NCBI GenBank assembly: GCA_015258265.1
Contig: JABZIP010000031.1
Coordinates: 1-6,553 of the forward strand
From: Clostridiales bacterium
GTDB lineage: Bacteria > Bacillota > Clostridia > Peptostreptococcales > Anaerovoracaceae
Length of the DNA stretch: 6,553 nt
Reading direction: 5' to 3'
Of this stretch, positions 1-6,512 are shown piece by piece (position 1 is the first letter of the stretch; each line of letters starts with the position of its first letter). The notes below the pieces were generated by a model that was not told the origin of the DNA, did no database searches, and saw nothing but the letters and a program-made list of their open reading frames with translations. The translations under genes and the position numbers were made by a program.

Positions 1-1780
1 CATTTGATGTTCTCATCATCTCTACGGCAGATTCAGATTTGCCCTTCAATTCCTCTATAACAACTCTGATTTCGTTTGCGAACTTAGCAGAATCTTCTGC
101 GAGCTTTCTGATTTCTTCCGCTACTACCGCAAATCCTTTTCCGGCTTCGCCTGCTCTTGCAGCCTCAATCGCAGCATTCAAAGCAAGCAGATTGGTTTGG
201 TCGGAAATAGACTGTATCATATCACTTGCATTCGCGATAGTTTCAGTAGACTTATTGGTTTCACTGATAACTTCCGATACCTGATCTGAAATTTTCTGAC
301 TTTCCGCGGTAATCTCTACAAGCTCACTCAGTATCTTGCTTCCTTCGTTTTTACGCGTAGCTATTATCTCTGTAGATGCCGTTAATCTCTCCAATATTTC
401 TATCATTTCATTGAGGAGTATGTTAGCCTTGTCTACAGAGCTTGCAGCACTTTGCGTATCTGCAGCCTGATTCGTAGCTCCCTCAGCTATATTGTTAACC
501 GCTCTTGATACTTCCTGCGAAGATACTGAAACTTGCTGCGATGTAGCTGTCAGTTCCTCTGCCGTTGCCGCAGTATCCTGCGCGTGCGATGAAATTTGGC
601 CTACAATCTGTATCAGGTTTTGCTCCATCACATTTATAGAACGCATTAAGCTGCCTATTTCATCTCTTCCCTTGAAATATTTTTGGGCCTTTACTGTTTC
701 TTCCTTTAAATCCAAGTCGTAATTAGCCATTTTTCTCATAGCCTTTTCAGCTAACGCAACAGGCCTTGCAACAGTAGCTAGGAGTATCAATACTACTATT
801 ACGCCCATTATTAAAATTATAAATACATTAAATATAATATTTATATTTCTATCATCTCTTGCATCCTTTAGAAAATTGTTAAGCGATGTTACCGATTCGT
901 AGCACCATTGCGAGTCTACGCCCTTTAACTTTACAGGTATATAAATTATTTTTCCTTTTATGTTGGTTCCCGCTATGGTTTCTTCGTTTACTCTCTGTCC
1001 GTTTTGAAGTGCATCGCCTACCGCTTCCACAGACTCAGGCACTTCTTCAAATAAATTTTGTCCTATTTGCGCATCGTCCATGGCATTTGCCACAAAGAAT
1101 CCTTTGTCCGTAAGAACACCCTTAAAATCTTCCGGTCCGTTCGATTCAGCCTTAAGCTCCTCCTGTAAATCACCTACTATCATATCTACGGTAACTACAC
1201 CTGCAGGCACTCCGTCCGATACAACAGGGAAAGAATATGTAGTTTTCATAATGCCGTCTGTATCAATATAAGGCTCCGACATCGTAACCTTTTGCAGTTT
1301 CATAGGTTCTGTATACCACTGTTCATTGGTATCTCCTTTGTTTGAAACCGTTATGTTTCCTTTAATATTTTCAACAAGTGCTGTAAATCTTCCATTCACA
1401 TCATCCTTGCCGTCAAATCCGTTGGGTTCAAAATAAACTCCCACTGCAGCTACGAATTTTTCATTTTCGAGCATACCCTTGGCATTATCGAGCACAAGAT
1501 TCCTGTTTCGGTTCGGCTTAGGTATACTATCCATTGTATTTTGCAAAACAGCCCTCATATCGTACCCTATCTGGTATGCTCCTGCGAATTTTGTTTCCAG
1601 CTGACTTGCAGATTTTTTCGTTTCTTCCAGCTTTATTTTCTCACCGTTTTCTATAGCTTCAGCATAGTCACTTGAAATGTCATATATAGCTTTCGCCCCT
1701 AATATCACAAGCAGTATCAATGAGATTAGGACTCCCACTTTTACTCCAAGGCTCAGCCCTCTTTTTTCTTTGACATTCAT
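1..1780 (-). CDS. Methyl-accepting chemotaxis protein with dCache sensor domain (partial, C-terminus off window)
   Basis: Membrane chemoreceptor that senses a ligand outside the cell and controls the CheA/CheW kinase array. 593 residues are visible. Order: short basic N-terminus (MNVKEKRG), TM1 at about 10-32, a periplasmic-type Cache domain (about 35-310), TM2 at about 314-336, a HAMP linker with the usual Pro after TM2 and a DEIGSL motif, then the long coiled coil. The highly conserved hairpin tip is plain: DQTNLLALNAAIEAARAGE starts at residue 527 and continues through GKGFAVVAEEIRKLAEDS. The return helix and C-terminus lie beyond base 1. The start is the ATG at 1778-1780, with a very strong AGGAGGGG ribosome site at 1788-1795. 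In the Cache domain W155-Y156 sits where dCache proteins have their ligand-pocket WY, but Glu153 stands where the amino-acid-binding subgroup has Arg, so the ligand may not be an amino acid. The family assignment is certain; the ligand is unknown. Confidence 0.97.
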   Translation of the reverse strand, partial: MNVKEKRGLSLGVKVGVLISLILLVILGAKAIYDISSDYAEAIENGEKIKLEETKKSASQLETKFAGAYQIGYDMRAVLQNTMDSIPKPNRNRNLVLDNAKGMLENEKFVAAVGVYFEPNGFDGKDDVNGRFTALVENIKGNITVSNKGDTNEQWYTEPMKLQKVTMSEPYIDTDGIMKTTYSFPVVSDGVPAGVVTVDMIVGDLQEELKAESNGPEDFKGVLTDKGFFVANAMDDAQIGQNLFEEVPESVEAVGDALQNGQRVNEETIAGTNIKGKIIYIPVKLKGVDSQWCYESVTSLNNFLKDARDDRNINIIFNVFIILIMGVIVVLILLATVARPVALAEKAMRKMANYDLDLKEETVKAQKYFKGRDEIGSLMRSINVMEQNLIQIVGQISSHAQDTAATAEELTATSQQVSVSSQEVSRAVNNIAEGATNQAADTQSAASSVDKANILLNEMIEILERLTASTEIIATRKNEGSKILSELVEITAESQKISDQVSEVISETNKSTETIANASDMIQSISDQTNLLALNAAIEAARAGEAGKGFAVVAEEIRKLAEDSAKFANEIRVVIEELKGKSESAVEMMRTSN

Positions 1781-1958
1781 AATCAAACCCCTCCTACAAT
1801 GTCCTTTCTCAATTTATATCTGAATAACTAGCTCTGTCTATAATGTATACAATTCCAATAGTTTGCGTAGCTACAAATTTGTTTAACTACACATTTTCAA
1901 TTCTCTATTTTCATCCAAAAGGTAAAATGTGGTGAAATACCTCGACAAACTTAGGCAT

Positions 1959-1987
1959 ATTATACCACTTTTAGAATATTTACGCAA
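1959..1987 (-). promoter_or_regulatory. Likely sigma-A promoter of the chemoreceptor gene
   Basis: Read on the minus strand, TTGCGT (1982-1987) lies 17 bases before a perfect TATAAT (1959-1964), which is preceded by TGG. Transcription would start near 1952, giving a leader of about 170 nt before the chemoreceptor ATG. The -35 box matches consensus at only three positions, but the -10 box and spacing are ideal. I saw no flagellar sigma (SigD/sigma-28) type site in the same interval. Confidence 0.6.
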
Positions 1988-1994
1988 TAGTTTA

Positions 1995-2021
1995 TTCTCG
2001 TATTATCATAAAATTCGAGAA
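1995..2021. repeat. Inverted repeat just upstream of the chemoreceptor promoter
   Basis: Arms TTCTCG (1995-2000) and CGAGAA (2016-2021) are exact complements separated by 15 AT-rich bases, ending 8 bases upstream of the -35 box. No T-tract follows on either strand, so it is a poor terminator. The position suits an activator or repressor site, but six-base arms could arise by chance. Confidence 0.3.
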
Positions 2022-2062
2022 AATTTTAACAAATTTATCTTATCGCTATAAATTTCGCGTAT

Positions 2063-2207
2063 TTACGCATTAAAAATCACCCTGAATGCACTCCCCTTAC
2101 CCGATTCACTGTCAACTTCCAATTTTGCTTCATGAATTTGCGCATTTTTTTTGCACTAGCGAGGGTCCAAGTCCGCATCCCGAGTTTTCTTCCTTAAAGC
2201 TATAATA
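2063..2207 (-). pseudogene. Histidine kinase C-terminal remnant (HATPase G-box region), frameshifted
   Basis: This is the last ~48 codons of a two-component sensor kinase; nothing is left of the sensor, dimerisation or N-box parts. From 2207 one frame reads YYSFKEENSGCGLGPSLVQK, containing the ATP-lid GxGLG motif (codons 2166-2180). After the run of eight A (T on the plus strand, 2145-2152) the homology moves to another frame reading QIHEAKLEVDSESGKGS and ending FRVIFNA-stop at 2063, the typical final beta strands of HATPase_c. Counting codons between the conserved Val and His against the usual V-K-K-I-V-E-L-H spacing suggests one extra base in the A-tract. A TAA and a TAG lie in frame just upstream of the preserved part, and the next gene ends only 70 bases away, so the rest has been deleted. 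Family assignment rests on the two motif blocks in register; I am confident that it is non-functional. Confidence 0.82.
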
Positions 2208-2276
2208 ATTCACTTAAATGAATGAAAGATGAACGACTGAAAAATTTTTCGTTTTTTATTTTCCCTACAATCCAAA

Positions 2277-2534
2277 TCATAGAGCAGTGATTGCTGCAAT
2301 CGTACCGAACACAACGCCCGGAATATTAGCTACAACGATAGGCCAATCTTTTTTCTTTTGAAAAAAACCGTAACTCACCCACAAAATACAGTTTATAGCC
2401 GCTACCATAGGTTGTAAAAATCCGCTCTTATTACCGTGCAGATTGTTAACAATCTGTGGGAAATAAGATATATACATAAGCATAGCTGTGCAAGTTGCGA
2501 TCCATCCCAAAATTTTAAATATCTTTTGATCCAT
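2277..2534 (-). CDS. SemiSWEET-family sugar transporter (PQ-loop/MtN3 repeat)
   Basis: A complete 85-residue protein with a single three-helix SWEET repeat; bacterial SemiSWEETs of this size work as homodimers that move mono- or disaccharides down their gradient across the inner membrane. Helix 1 (about 6-28) carries the hinge motif YFPQI with Pro26-Gln27; helix 2 (about 41-58) holds Trp52 in ILWVSYG; helix 3 (about 65-84) holds Asn70 in VANIPG. Trp and Asn at these places form the sugar pocket in known SemiSWEETs. The loop NNLHGNKSG between helices 1 and 2 is also typical. Start ATG 2532-2534 has an AAAGGAGG ribosome site (2540-2547) with ideal spacing. It begins 43 bases after the CDF gene ends and is probably co-transcribed with it. 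The sugar is not predictable. Confidence 0.92.
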   Translation of the reverse strand: MDQKIFKILGWIATCTAMLMYISYFPQIVNNLHGNKSGFLQPMVAAINCILWVSYGFFQKKKDWPIVVANIPGVVFGTIAAITAL

Positions 2535-2577
2535 ATTTTCCTCCTTTCCGCTTCGACTTATTTTTTATACCACGTTT

Positions 2578-3717
2578 TTAATCGGTAACATCTATATCCG
2601 TAACTATTTTTAAGTCGTACTCGCTGTAAACTTTTGCGATTTCCGATTCAAGTATCTTGCGTGCTTCCCCGTGATCAATGTCAAAACTTACCACTACATC
2701 AAAAGTAATTGTTTTTTCTTCTTCGTTTAAGTAAAATCCGTGAATTTGCAATGCCCAATCGTGCGACATAACTATCTTTTGGATTTCATTTTGCACCTTT
2801 GCCGCCTCTCCATCCGTAGTATTGTAGGAATATACACCTATGCCGGTCATAATAACCCCTGTTTTCATGTATATTTCGAGTTGCAGCTTTCGTGTAAGAA
2901 CGTCAACTTCCTGTACAGTCATAGTATCTGCAAGCTCAAGATGAACTGAGCCGTAGTATTTATTCGGACCATAATTAAATAGATGCAAGTCGTAAGCACC
3001 TCTAACTTCTTCCTCAGATTCAAGAATTTCCCTTATATATCCGCTTATTTCTGCATCCTCTCGTTTGCCTATGATGTCGTCGAGCGTTTCGAGCATCATC
3101 TCAATACCCGCTTTTATTATGAAAATTGAAATTATTACACCTACATACGCTTCAAGTGAAATTCCCCAAATGATAAAAATGATTGCGCAAGCCAAAACAG
3201 ACGCGGAAAGAATTGCATCAAATGAAGCATCCGCTCCCGACGCTACAAGCGCTCCGGAGTTGACTTTTTCTCCTTTTTTTTTGACATAAGCCCCGAGAAT
3301 CAGCTTTACAATAATAGCCACCACTATGAAAGCCAAAAATACATAACTGTAATGCACCTGTTTCGGATGAATGATTTGCTTTACCGACTCTATTATGGAT
3401 GTCAAACCGGCGTACAAAACTATTGCAGAAACCAGCATCGCACTGATATATTCAACCCTTCCATGACCTAAAGGATGGTTCTTGTCCGGCTTTTTACTCC
3501 CCAGCTTTATTCCTATAATAGTTATTACAGAAGACAACGCATCCGACAAATTGTTGACCGCATCCAGCGTGATTGCAATCGAATTTGACAGTAGTCCAAG
3601 CACCGCCTTAAATACTCCCAAAAGCACATTTGTAACAATTCCTATCAAACTTGTTTTGACGATGACTTTTTGTCTGTCAAGAAATTCAGACTTGGATGAC
3701 TTATTGCCATTTCCCAT
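2578..3717 (-). CDS. Cation diffusion facilitator (CDF) family metal efflux transporter, manganese-type site
   Basis: Inner-membrane metal/proton antiporter that exports divalent cations. With the chosen ATG (3715-3717) it has 379 residues: six helices (about 20-207) followed by cytoplasmic domains. The helix 2 motif DAVNNLSD supplies Asn55 and Asp59, and helix 5 GADASFDA supplies Asp163 and Asp167. Zinc CDFs normally have Asp-Asp/His-Asp at these four places; the Asn-Asp-Asp-Asp set is the pattern of manganese exporters such as MntE, so Mn (perhaps Fe) is the likely substrate. HPLGHGR (81-87) is the conserved loop after helix 2. The first ferredoxin-like C-terminal domain (about 215-298) contains LHLFNYGP; a second, similar beta-alpha-beta segment (about 305-379) makes the protein longer than the usual ~300 residues. 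The upstream in-frame GTG at 3727-3729 is rejected as start because its GTGAGG is the ribosome site for the ATG. Flanked by a lipoprotein gene (57-base gap) and SemiSWEET (43-base gap). Confidence 0.94.
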   Translation of the reverse strand: MGNGNKSSKSEFLDRQKVIVKTSLIGIVTNVLLGVFKAVLGLLSNSIAITLDAVNNLSDALSSVITIIGIKLGSKKPDKNHPLGHGRVEYISAMLVSAIVLYAGLTSIIESVKQIIHPKQVHYSYVFLAFIVVAIIVKLILGAYVKKKGEKVNSGALVASGADASFDAILSASVLACAIIFIIWGISLEAYVGVIISIFIIKAGIEMMLETLDDIIGKREDAEISGYIREILESEEEVRGAYDLHLFNYGPNKYYGSVHLELADTMTVQEVDVLTRKLQLEIYMKTGVIMTGIGVYSYNTTDGEAAKVQNEIQKIVMSHDWALQIHGFYLNEEEKTITFDVVVSFDIDHGEARKILESEIAKVYSEYDLKIVTDIDVTD

Positions 3718-3723
3718 AAATTT

Positions 3724-3729
3724 CCTCAC
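3724..3729 (-). promoter_or_regulatory. Ribosome binding site that decides the CDF start
   Basis: GTGAGG on the minus strand lies six bases before the ATG at 3715-3717. The alternative GTG start four codons earlier (3727-3729) is part of this same element and has no purine-rich site before it, so the ATG is preferred. Confidence 0.6.
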
Positions 3730-3774
3730 TTTTTCGTAAACATTTTCTTAATTCATACCCGAATATGCGCTTTA

Positions 3775-4908
3775 TTATCCTTGCAATGTCAATACAATTT
3801 TCTTTACTTGTAGTAAATTCTCCTGCATTACAAAAAGCACTTTCACATTCTTGTAATTTACACCTTCTTTTTTCTCTTTTTCCGTTTTCGGTTCTAAAAT
3901 ACCCAAAGCCTTGTACGGGTCTACCCACTCTCTACGTGGGTCGTTTTCAAGCTCAATCAAAACATTATCTATAAACACCGACTTACCGCCGTCGATAACA
4001 GCCTCTACAATAGTCGCATCAAGTAATGGCGCAGGAGCCTCCGAAAGGTTTTTTGCCCGAACTGTTACAGTTGTAAATTCGTAGTCGCTCTCACTTTTCA
4101 GCGTGTAATTTTCGCTGATTTCTCCCGGCTGCAATATAATTTGCTCAAGATCCTCCCTTTTACTATTTTGTAGAATCAAATTTTTATAAAGGCAGTCTTC
4201 AACTGTATCGCTTCCCAAGATGAACAGCCTGCCGATATCTGCACGAAATTTAAGTCCGTTTTTATTTTCAGGATGAGTCATAAGCATTGGATTCAGTTTT
4301 GCATAAATCTCATCGTACGGCTTAATTTTAAATCCTCCGCCTTCCGCCTTTGCTATATCCAAATAAATCCACTTATCGCCATCATCTCTACCTTTGAGCC
4401 TTATCCCCCGGACATCCATTCGCACATCAAAATTTTCATCCACCAAAAGCACCTTGTAATTTTCAGATATAAAATTTAAAAATTGCAGTAACCGGTTATA
4501 CGATATTCTCAGCTCTTCAAGATTCTTTACATCGATAGAATAGACAAATCCGATAGAATCGCTATACTCGAGCTTATCCCTTACTATACTTTCTGTTTTC
4601 TTAAATTCCTTTATCGCCGCTTTACCAAAGACTTCCTCAAAATCCGTCCAAATGTACGAATTACCTACTTTCACATCACGCGCGACAGTGGCGCGAAACT
4701 CTAATTTCGGATACTTGCTTAGCTTCACTACAAAATATCGCTCGTTCTTTTCTTCTTTTTTTATTGTATAAGAATCTTTCCCGTAAGTTTTGTCAAGCCA
4801 ATTTATAATACGCTTTTCGTCATCCTCGCCGGCCTTGTTACACCCTAACAACAAAAGCGAGACGCATATCAGCATTACCAAAAGCAAAATAAATTTTAAA
4901 AATTTCAT
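3775..4908 (-). CDS. Predicted lipoprotein of unknown function
   Basis: A complete 377-residue protein that I do not recognise. The N-terminus is a textbook lipoprotein signal: Met-Lys-Phe-Leu-Lys, a hydrophobic stretch (about 6-21) and the lipobox LLGC with Cys23 as the lipidated residue, so the mature protein should be anchored on the outer face of the membrane. After that it is soluble, with many charged residues. The C-terminal third (about 265-377) is rich in alternating hydrophobic/polar stretches (EFTTVTVRAKNL, VFIDNVLIELEN) suggestive of a beta-sandwich; this is only an impression. No catalytic or metal-binding motif stands out. Start ATG 4906-4908 has AAGAGG at 4919-4924, a rather long 10-base spacing. 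It lies 59 bases downstream of the fetB remnant and 57 bases upstream of the CDF gene, so it is probably the first intact gene of a lipoprotein-CDF-SemiSWEET unit. A weak TATATA box with no good -35 lies at about 4969-4974. Confidence 0.85.
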   Translation of the reverse strand: MKFLKFILLLVMLICVSLLLLGCNKAGEDDEKRIINWLDKTYGKDSYTIKKEEKNERYFVVKLSKYPKLEFRATVARDVKVGNSYIWTDFEEVFGKAAIKEFKKTESIVRDKLEYSDSIGFVYSIDVKNLEELRISYNRLLQFLNFISENYKVLLVDENFDVRMDVRGIRLKGRDDGDKWIYLDIAKAEGGGFKIKPYDEIYAKLNPMLMTHPENKNGLKFRADIGRLFILGSDTVEDCLYKNLILQNSKREDLEQIILQPGEISENYTLKSESDYEFTTVTVRAKNLSEAPAPLLDATIVEAVIDGGKSVFIDNVLIELENDPRREWVDPYKALGILEPKTEKEKKEGVNYKNVKVLFVMQENLLQVKKIVLTLQG

Positions 4909-4967
4909 ATTTCGATTTCCTCTTTCACAGACTTTATTTCAGTGCGATTTTTGAAAAACACATATTT

Positions 4968-6056
4968 CTATATAGTTAGCTGCTTTCGCTTATTGAAAAA
5001 ACTTCGGTATGACAAATAGCAAGCTACTAAAGAAGAAATGGCAGTTGTAGAAAGGAGCATAAAAGTTACCATAATTTGATATTTAATTGCATCTATTGGC
5101 TATACTCCTGCAAGGATAAGTCCTGTCATCATTCCGGGCAAGGCTACAATTCCAAGCGTTTTCGCCGAATCTATCGTAGGCAACATTCCCGTTTTCATAG
5201 CATCACGAATAATTTCAATTGGCGACGGTAATATATCCGCACCAAGCGACAGTTTTGTTTCAACCTCATCTCTCTTATTTTTGAAATCCGCTTCTATTTG
5301 TTCATAACAAAGCCCCAAGGCAACCATAGAATTTCCCACCAGCATACCGCTTTTTATGCTTTTGCCTCTTTTGGCTGCATTATATGCGGCATTGAAAATC
5401 ATAAATGCAAGCAATGTAGTTGTAAAAATATGGTTATTGTAGCCAAATACAAATTCCAAAATGTAGCCGACTATTACTAACTGGACAGCCGCCCTCATCA
5501 CACCGATAACAACATCTTTTCCAAGATTTAATTTTTGCCAATACGAAAAAATTAGAGTTACCAAAACTAGTGATGTTATTTCATCCAGTAAAAGAATTTC
5601 CGGAATAAAAAGTATGCTGCGAATCAGTGCTATTCTTTGTTTTTCACCGCCCGAAAGATTTTTTACATCCCTTTGCAAATAATCGCCAGTCATATTAAAC
5701 ATAGCAAACCAAGTCTCAATTTTTTCAATATCGGGCTTCATATTCCTAATGATATATGGAAATTTAACATTATCCAATACGCTGCTTCCAAAAAGATATG
5801 GCGATTGAAAACAATATGCGATACTTTTGCGCAAATCCGTTGGAGGATATTGCGAATAAGTTTTTCCATTAAAAATAATTTCCCCTTCAGTTGGGCTAAT
5901 CAAATCGCTACATAGTCTGAGTAATGTACTCTTGCCGCTACCCGACTGTCCGACAACCGATATAAAATCCCCTGTGTTAATACCGAACGACACATTCTTC
6001 AAAATCGACTTGTCATCATAAACATACGATACATTTTTAAATTCCAATAACGCCAA
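4968..6056 (-). pseudogene. Fused and truncated fetA-fetB remnant (ABC-type iron exporter ATPase + UPF0014 permease)
   Basis: Normally two genes: FetA, the ATPase, and FetB (YbbM family), the permease of an exporter shown in E. coli to expel iron. Residues 1-162 are FetA-like: Walker A GQSGSGKST (36-44), Q-loop Gln84, signature LSGGEKQR (134-141), Walker B ILLLDE (154-159). Straight after DEITS (158-162) the frame passes into FetB (LVLVTLIFSYWQKL, then RAAVQLVIVGYILEF), so the D-loop, the His-loop and about 60 ATPase residues, plus the permease N-terminus, are gone. Within FetB, KRGKSI (229-234) runs directly into KSGMLVGN where relatives have about 40 more residues with membrane helices, pointing to a second in-frame deletion near 5354. 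After LILAGV a TAG (5100-5102) stops translation, yet 43 further codons in the same frame keep good FetB sequence (PIDAIKYQIMVTFMLLSTTA) to a TAG at 4968. The start appears to be TTG (6054-6056), with AAAGGA 10 bases upstream. A 318-residue product could be made but should not transport. Confidence 0.88.
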
Positions 6057-6074
6057 TTCGCACTAATCCTTTCA

Positions 6075-6197
6075 TTATTTTCTTCCGCCTACCAATGTAG
6101 AGCCTGATAACATCATCAGTCCGGCTTCGTTTATGCGCACAAATTTCCAGTCTGTTGTATCAATTAGTTCTACCGACTCATAAACTACTATAGCATT
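6075..6197 (-). pseudogene. Orphan C-terminal reading-frame remnant, unrecognised
   Basis: Between the DpnI-like domain and the fetA remnant, one frame is open for 40 codons (from a TAA at 6198 to a TAA at 6075-6077). It reads like real protein: NAIVVYESVELIDTTDWKF, then VRINEAGLMMLSGSTLVGGR-Lys-stop. It has no plausible start codon with a ribosome site (only internal ATGs and a GTG), and its first codons overlap the end of the preceding gene in another frame. Its stop lies 18 bases before the fetA TTG, as in a tightly packed operon. I infer the tail of a lost gene that once preceded fetA, but I do not recognise the family and a chance open frame remains possible. Confidence 0.4.
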
Positions 6198-6454
6198 TTA
6201 CGATAGTAACCTCTTGACAAAAATTCTATGAACCCTTTATCCCTTAAAATTTGTAGCTGCTGTCTAATTTTAGATTCCACATTATTATTTGTATATTTTT
6301 GTCGAAGAATTTCTGTATATTCATATATATCCTGTAATGAAAATTCAACAGAATCAATATCGTTTATACATGACAATACATCTAAAAGCCAACCACGTTT
6401 TTCAATATTCTCAATATGCAATTTTTTAGATTTTAAGCATTCTTCTATCACCAT
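6188..6454 (-). CDS. DpnI-type C-terminal winged-helix domain protein (no nuclease domain)
   Basis: An 88-residue protein matching the C-terminal winged-helix DNA-binding domain of the DpnI / Dam-replacing restriction enzymes, which bind or cut methylated GATC. Diagnostic stretches are GWLLDVLSCI (about 21-30), EFSLQDIYEYTEILRQKY (37-54) and the strongly conserved KIRQQLQILRDKGFIEFLSR (62-81), ending GYYRKML. The catalytic PD-(D/E)XK nuclease domain that normally precedes it (about 150-180 residues) is absent, so this is either a truncated restriction gene or a stand-alone DNA-binding/regulatory version. The ATG at 6452-6454 has no ribosome site. A good CAGGAG lies at 6495-6500, followed in frame by ATA-ATA-AAT-AAT codons but no ATG, GTG or TTG at the right distance, hinting at a lost or non-standard start. 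Family assignment is firm; whether it is functional is open. Confidence 0.72.
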   Translation of the reverse strand: MVIEECLKSKKLHIENIEKRGWLLDVLSCINDIDSVEFSLQDIYEYTEILRQKYTNNNVESKIRQQLQILRDKGFIEFLSRGYYRKML

Positions 6455-6482
6455 TTTTCTACTATATAATTTTTGATTATTT

Positions 6483-6512
6483 ATTATTGTTATTCTCCTG
6501 TAAAAAAGTCAA
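6483..6512 (-). promoter_or_regulatory. Possible promoter for the DpnI-C-domain gene
   Basis: On the minus strand TTGACT (6507-6512) and AATAAT (6483-6488) each match the sigma-A consensus at five of six positions, with an 18-base spacer. Transcription would begin near 6476, about 22 bases before the ATG, so the CAGGAG at 6495-6500 would be left out of the message. AT-rich sequence makes such matches common. Confidence 0.4.

Noticed and set aside
2208..2223. Near-palindrome ATTCA-CTTAAA-TGAAT between SemiSWEET and the kinase remnant
   Set aside because: Five-base AT-rich arms with no promoter nearby; expected by chance at this composition.
2232..2260. AACGA/TCGTT stem with AAAAATTTTT core and a T-rich tail, a possible terminator near the SemiSWEET stop
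   Set aside because: The T-tract follows only on the plus strand, where there is no gene; on the minus strand the stem is weak and not followed by T residues.
3762..3792. Perfect TTGACA at 3787-3792 (minus strand) that could drive the CDF gene
   Set aside because: The only -10 candidates are poor: CATATT at 19 bases or GCATAT at 18 bases; co-transcription from upstream is simpler.
3701..3928. Minus-strand open frame of 75 codons overlapping the lipoprotein and CDF genes
   Set aside because: It overlaps the well-supported lipoprotein 3' end in another frame, has no motifs and no ribosome site; a shadow frame.
3923..3941. Perfect hairpin ACCCAC / GTGGGT with 7-base loop, followed by a few T on the plus strand
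   Set aside because: It lies well inside the lipoprotein reading frame (coding for a stretch with Trp-Val-Asp) and no plus-strand gene precedes it; treated as coincidental.
5637..5915. Plus-strand open frames of 60-92 codons throughout the window (for example 5637-5915 and 39-284)
   Set aside because: They are antisense to clearly recognisable proteins, have no family motifs or ribosome sites, and reflect codon bias of the opposite strand.
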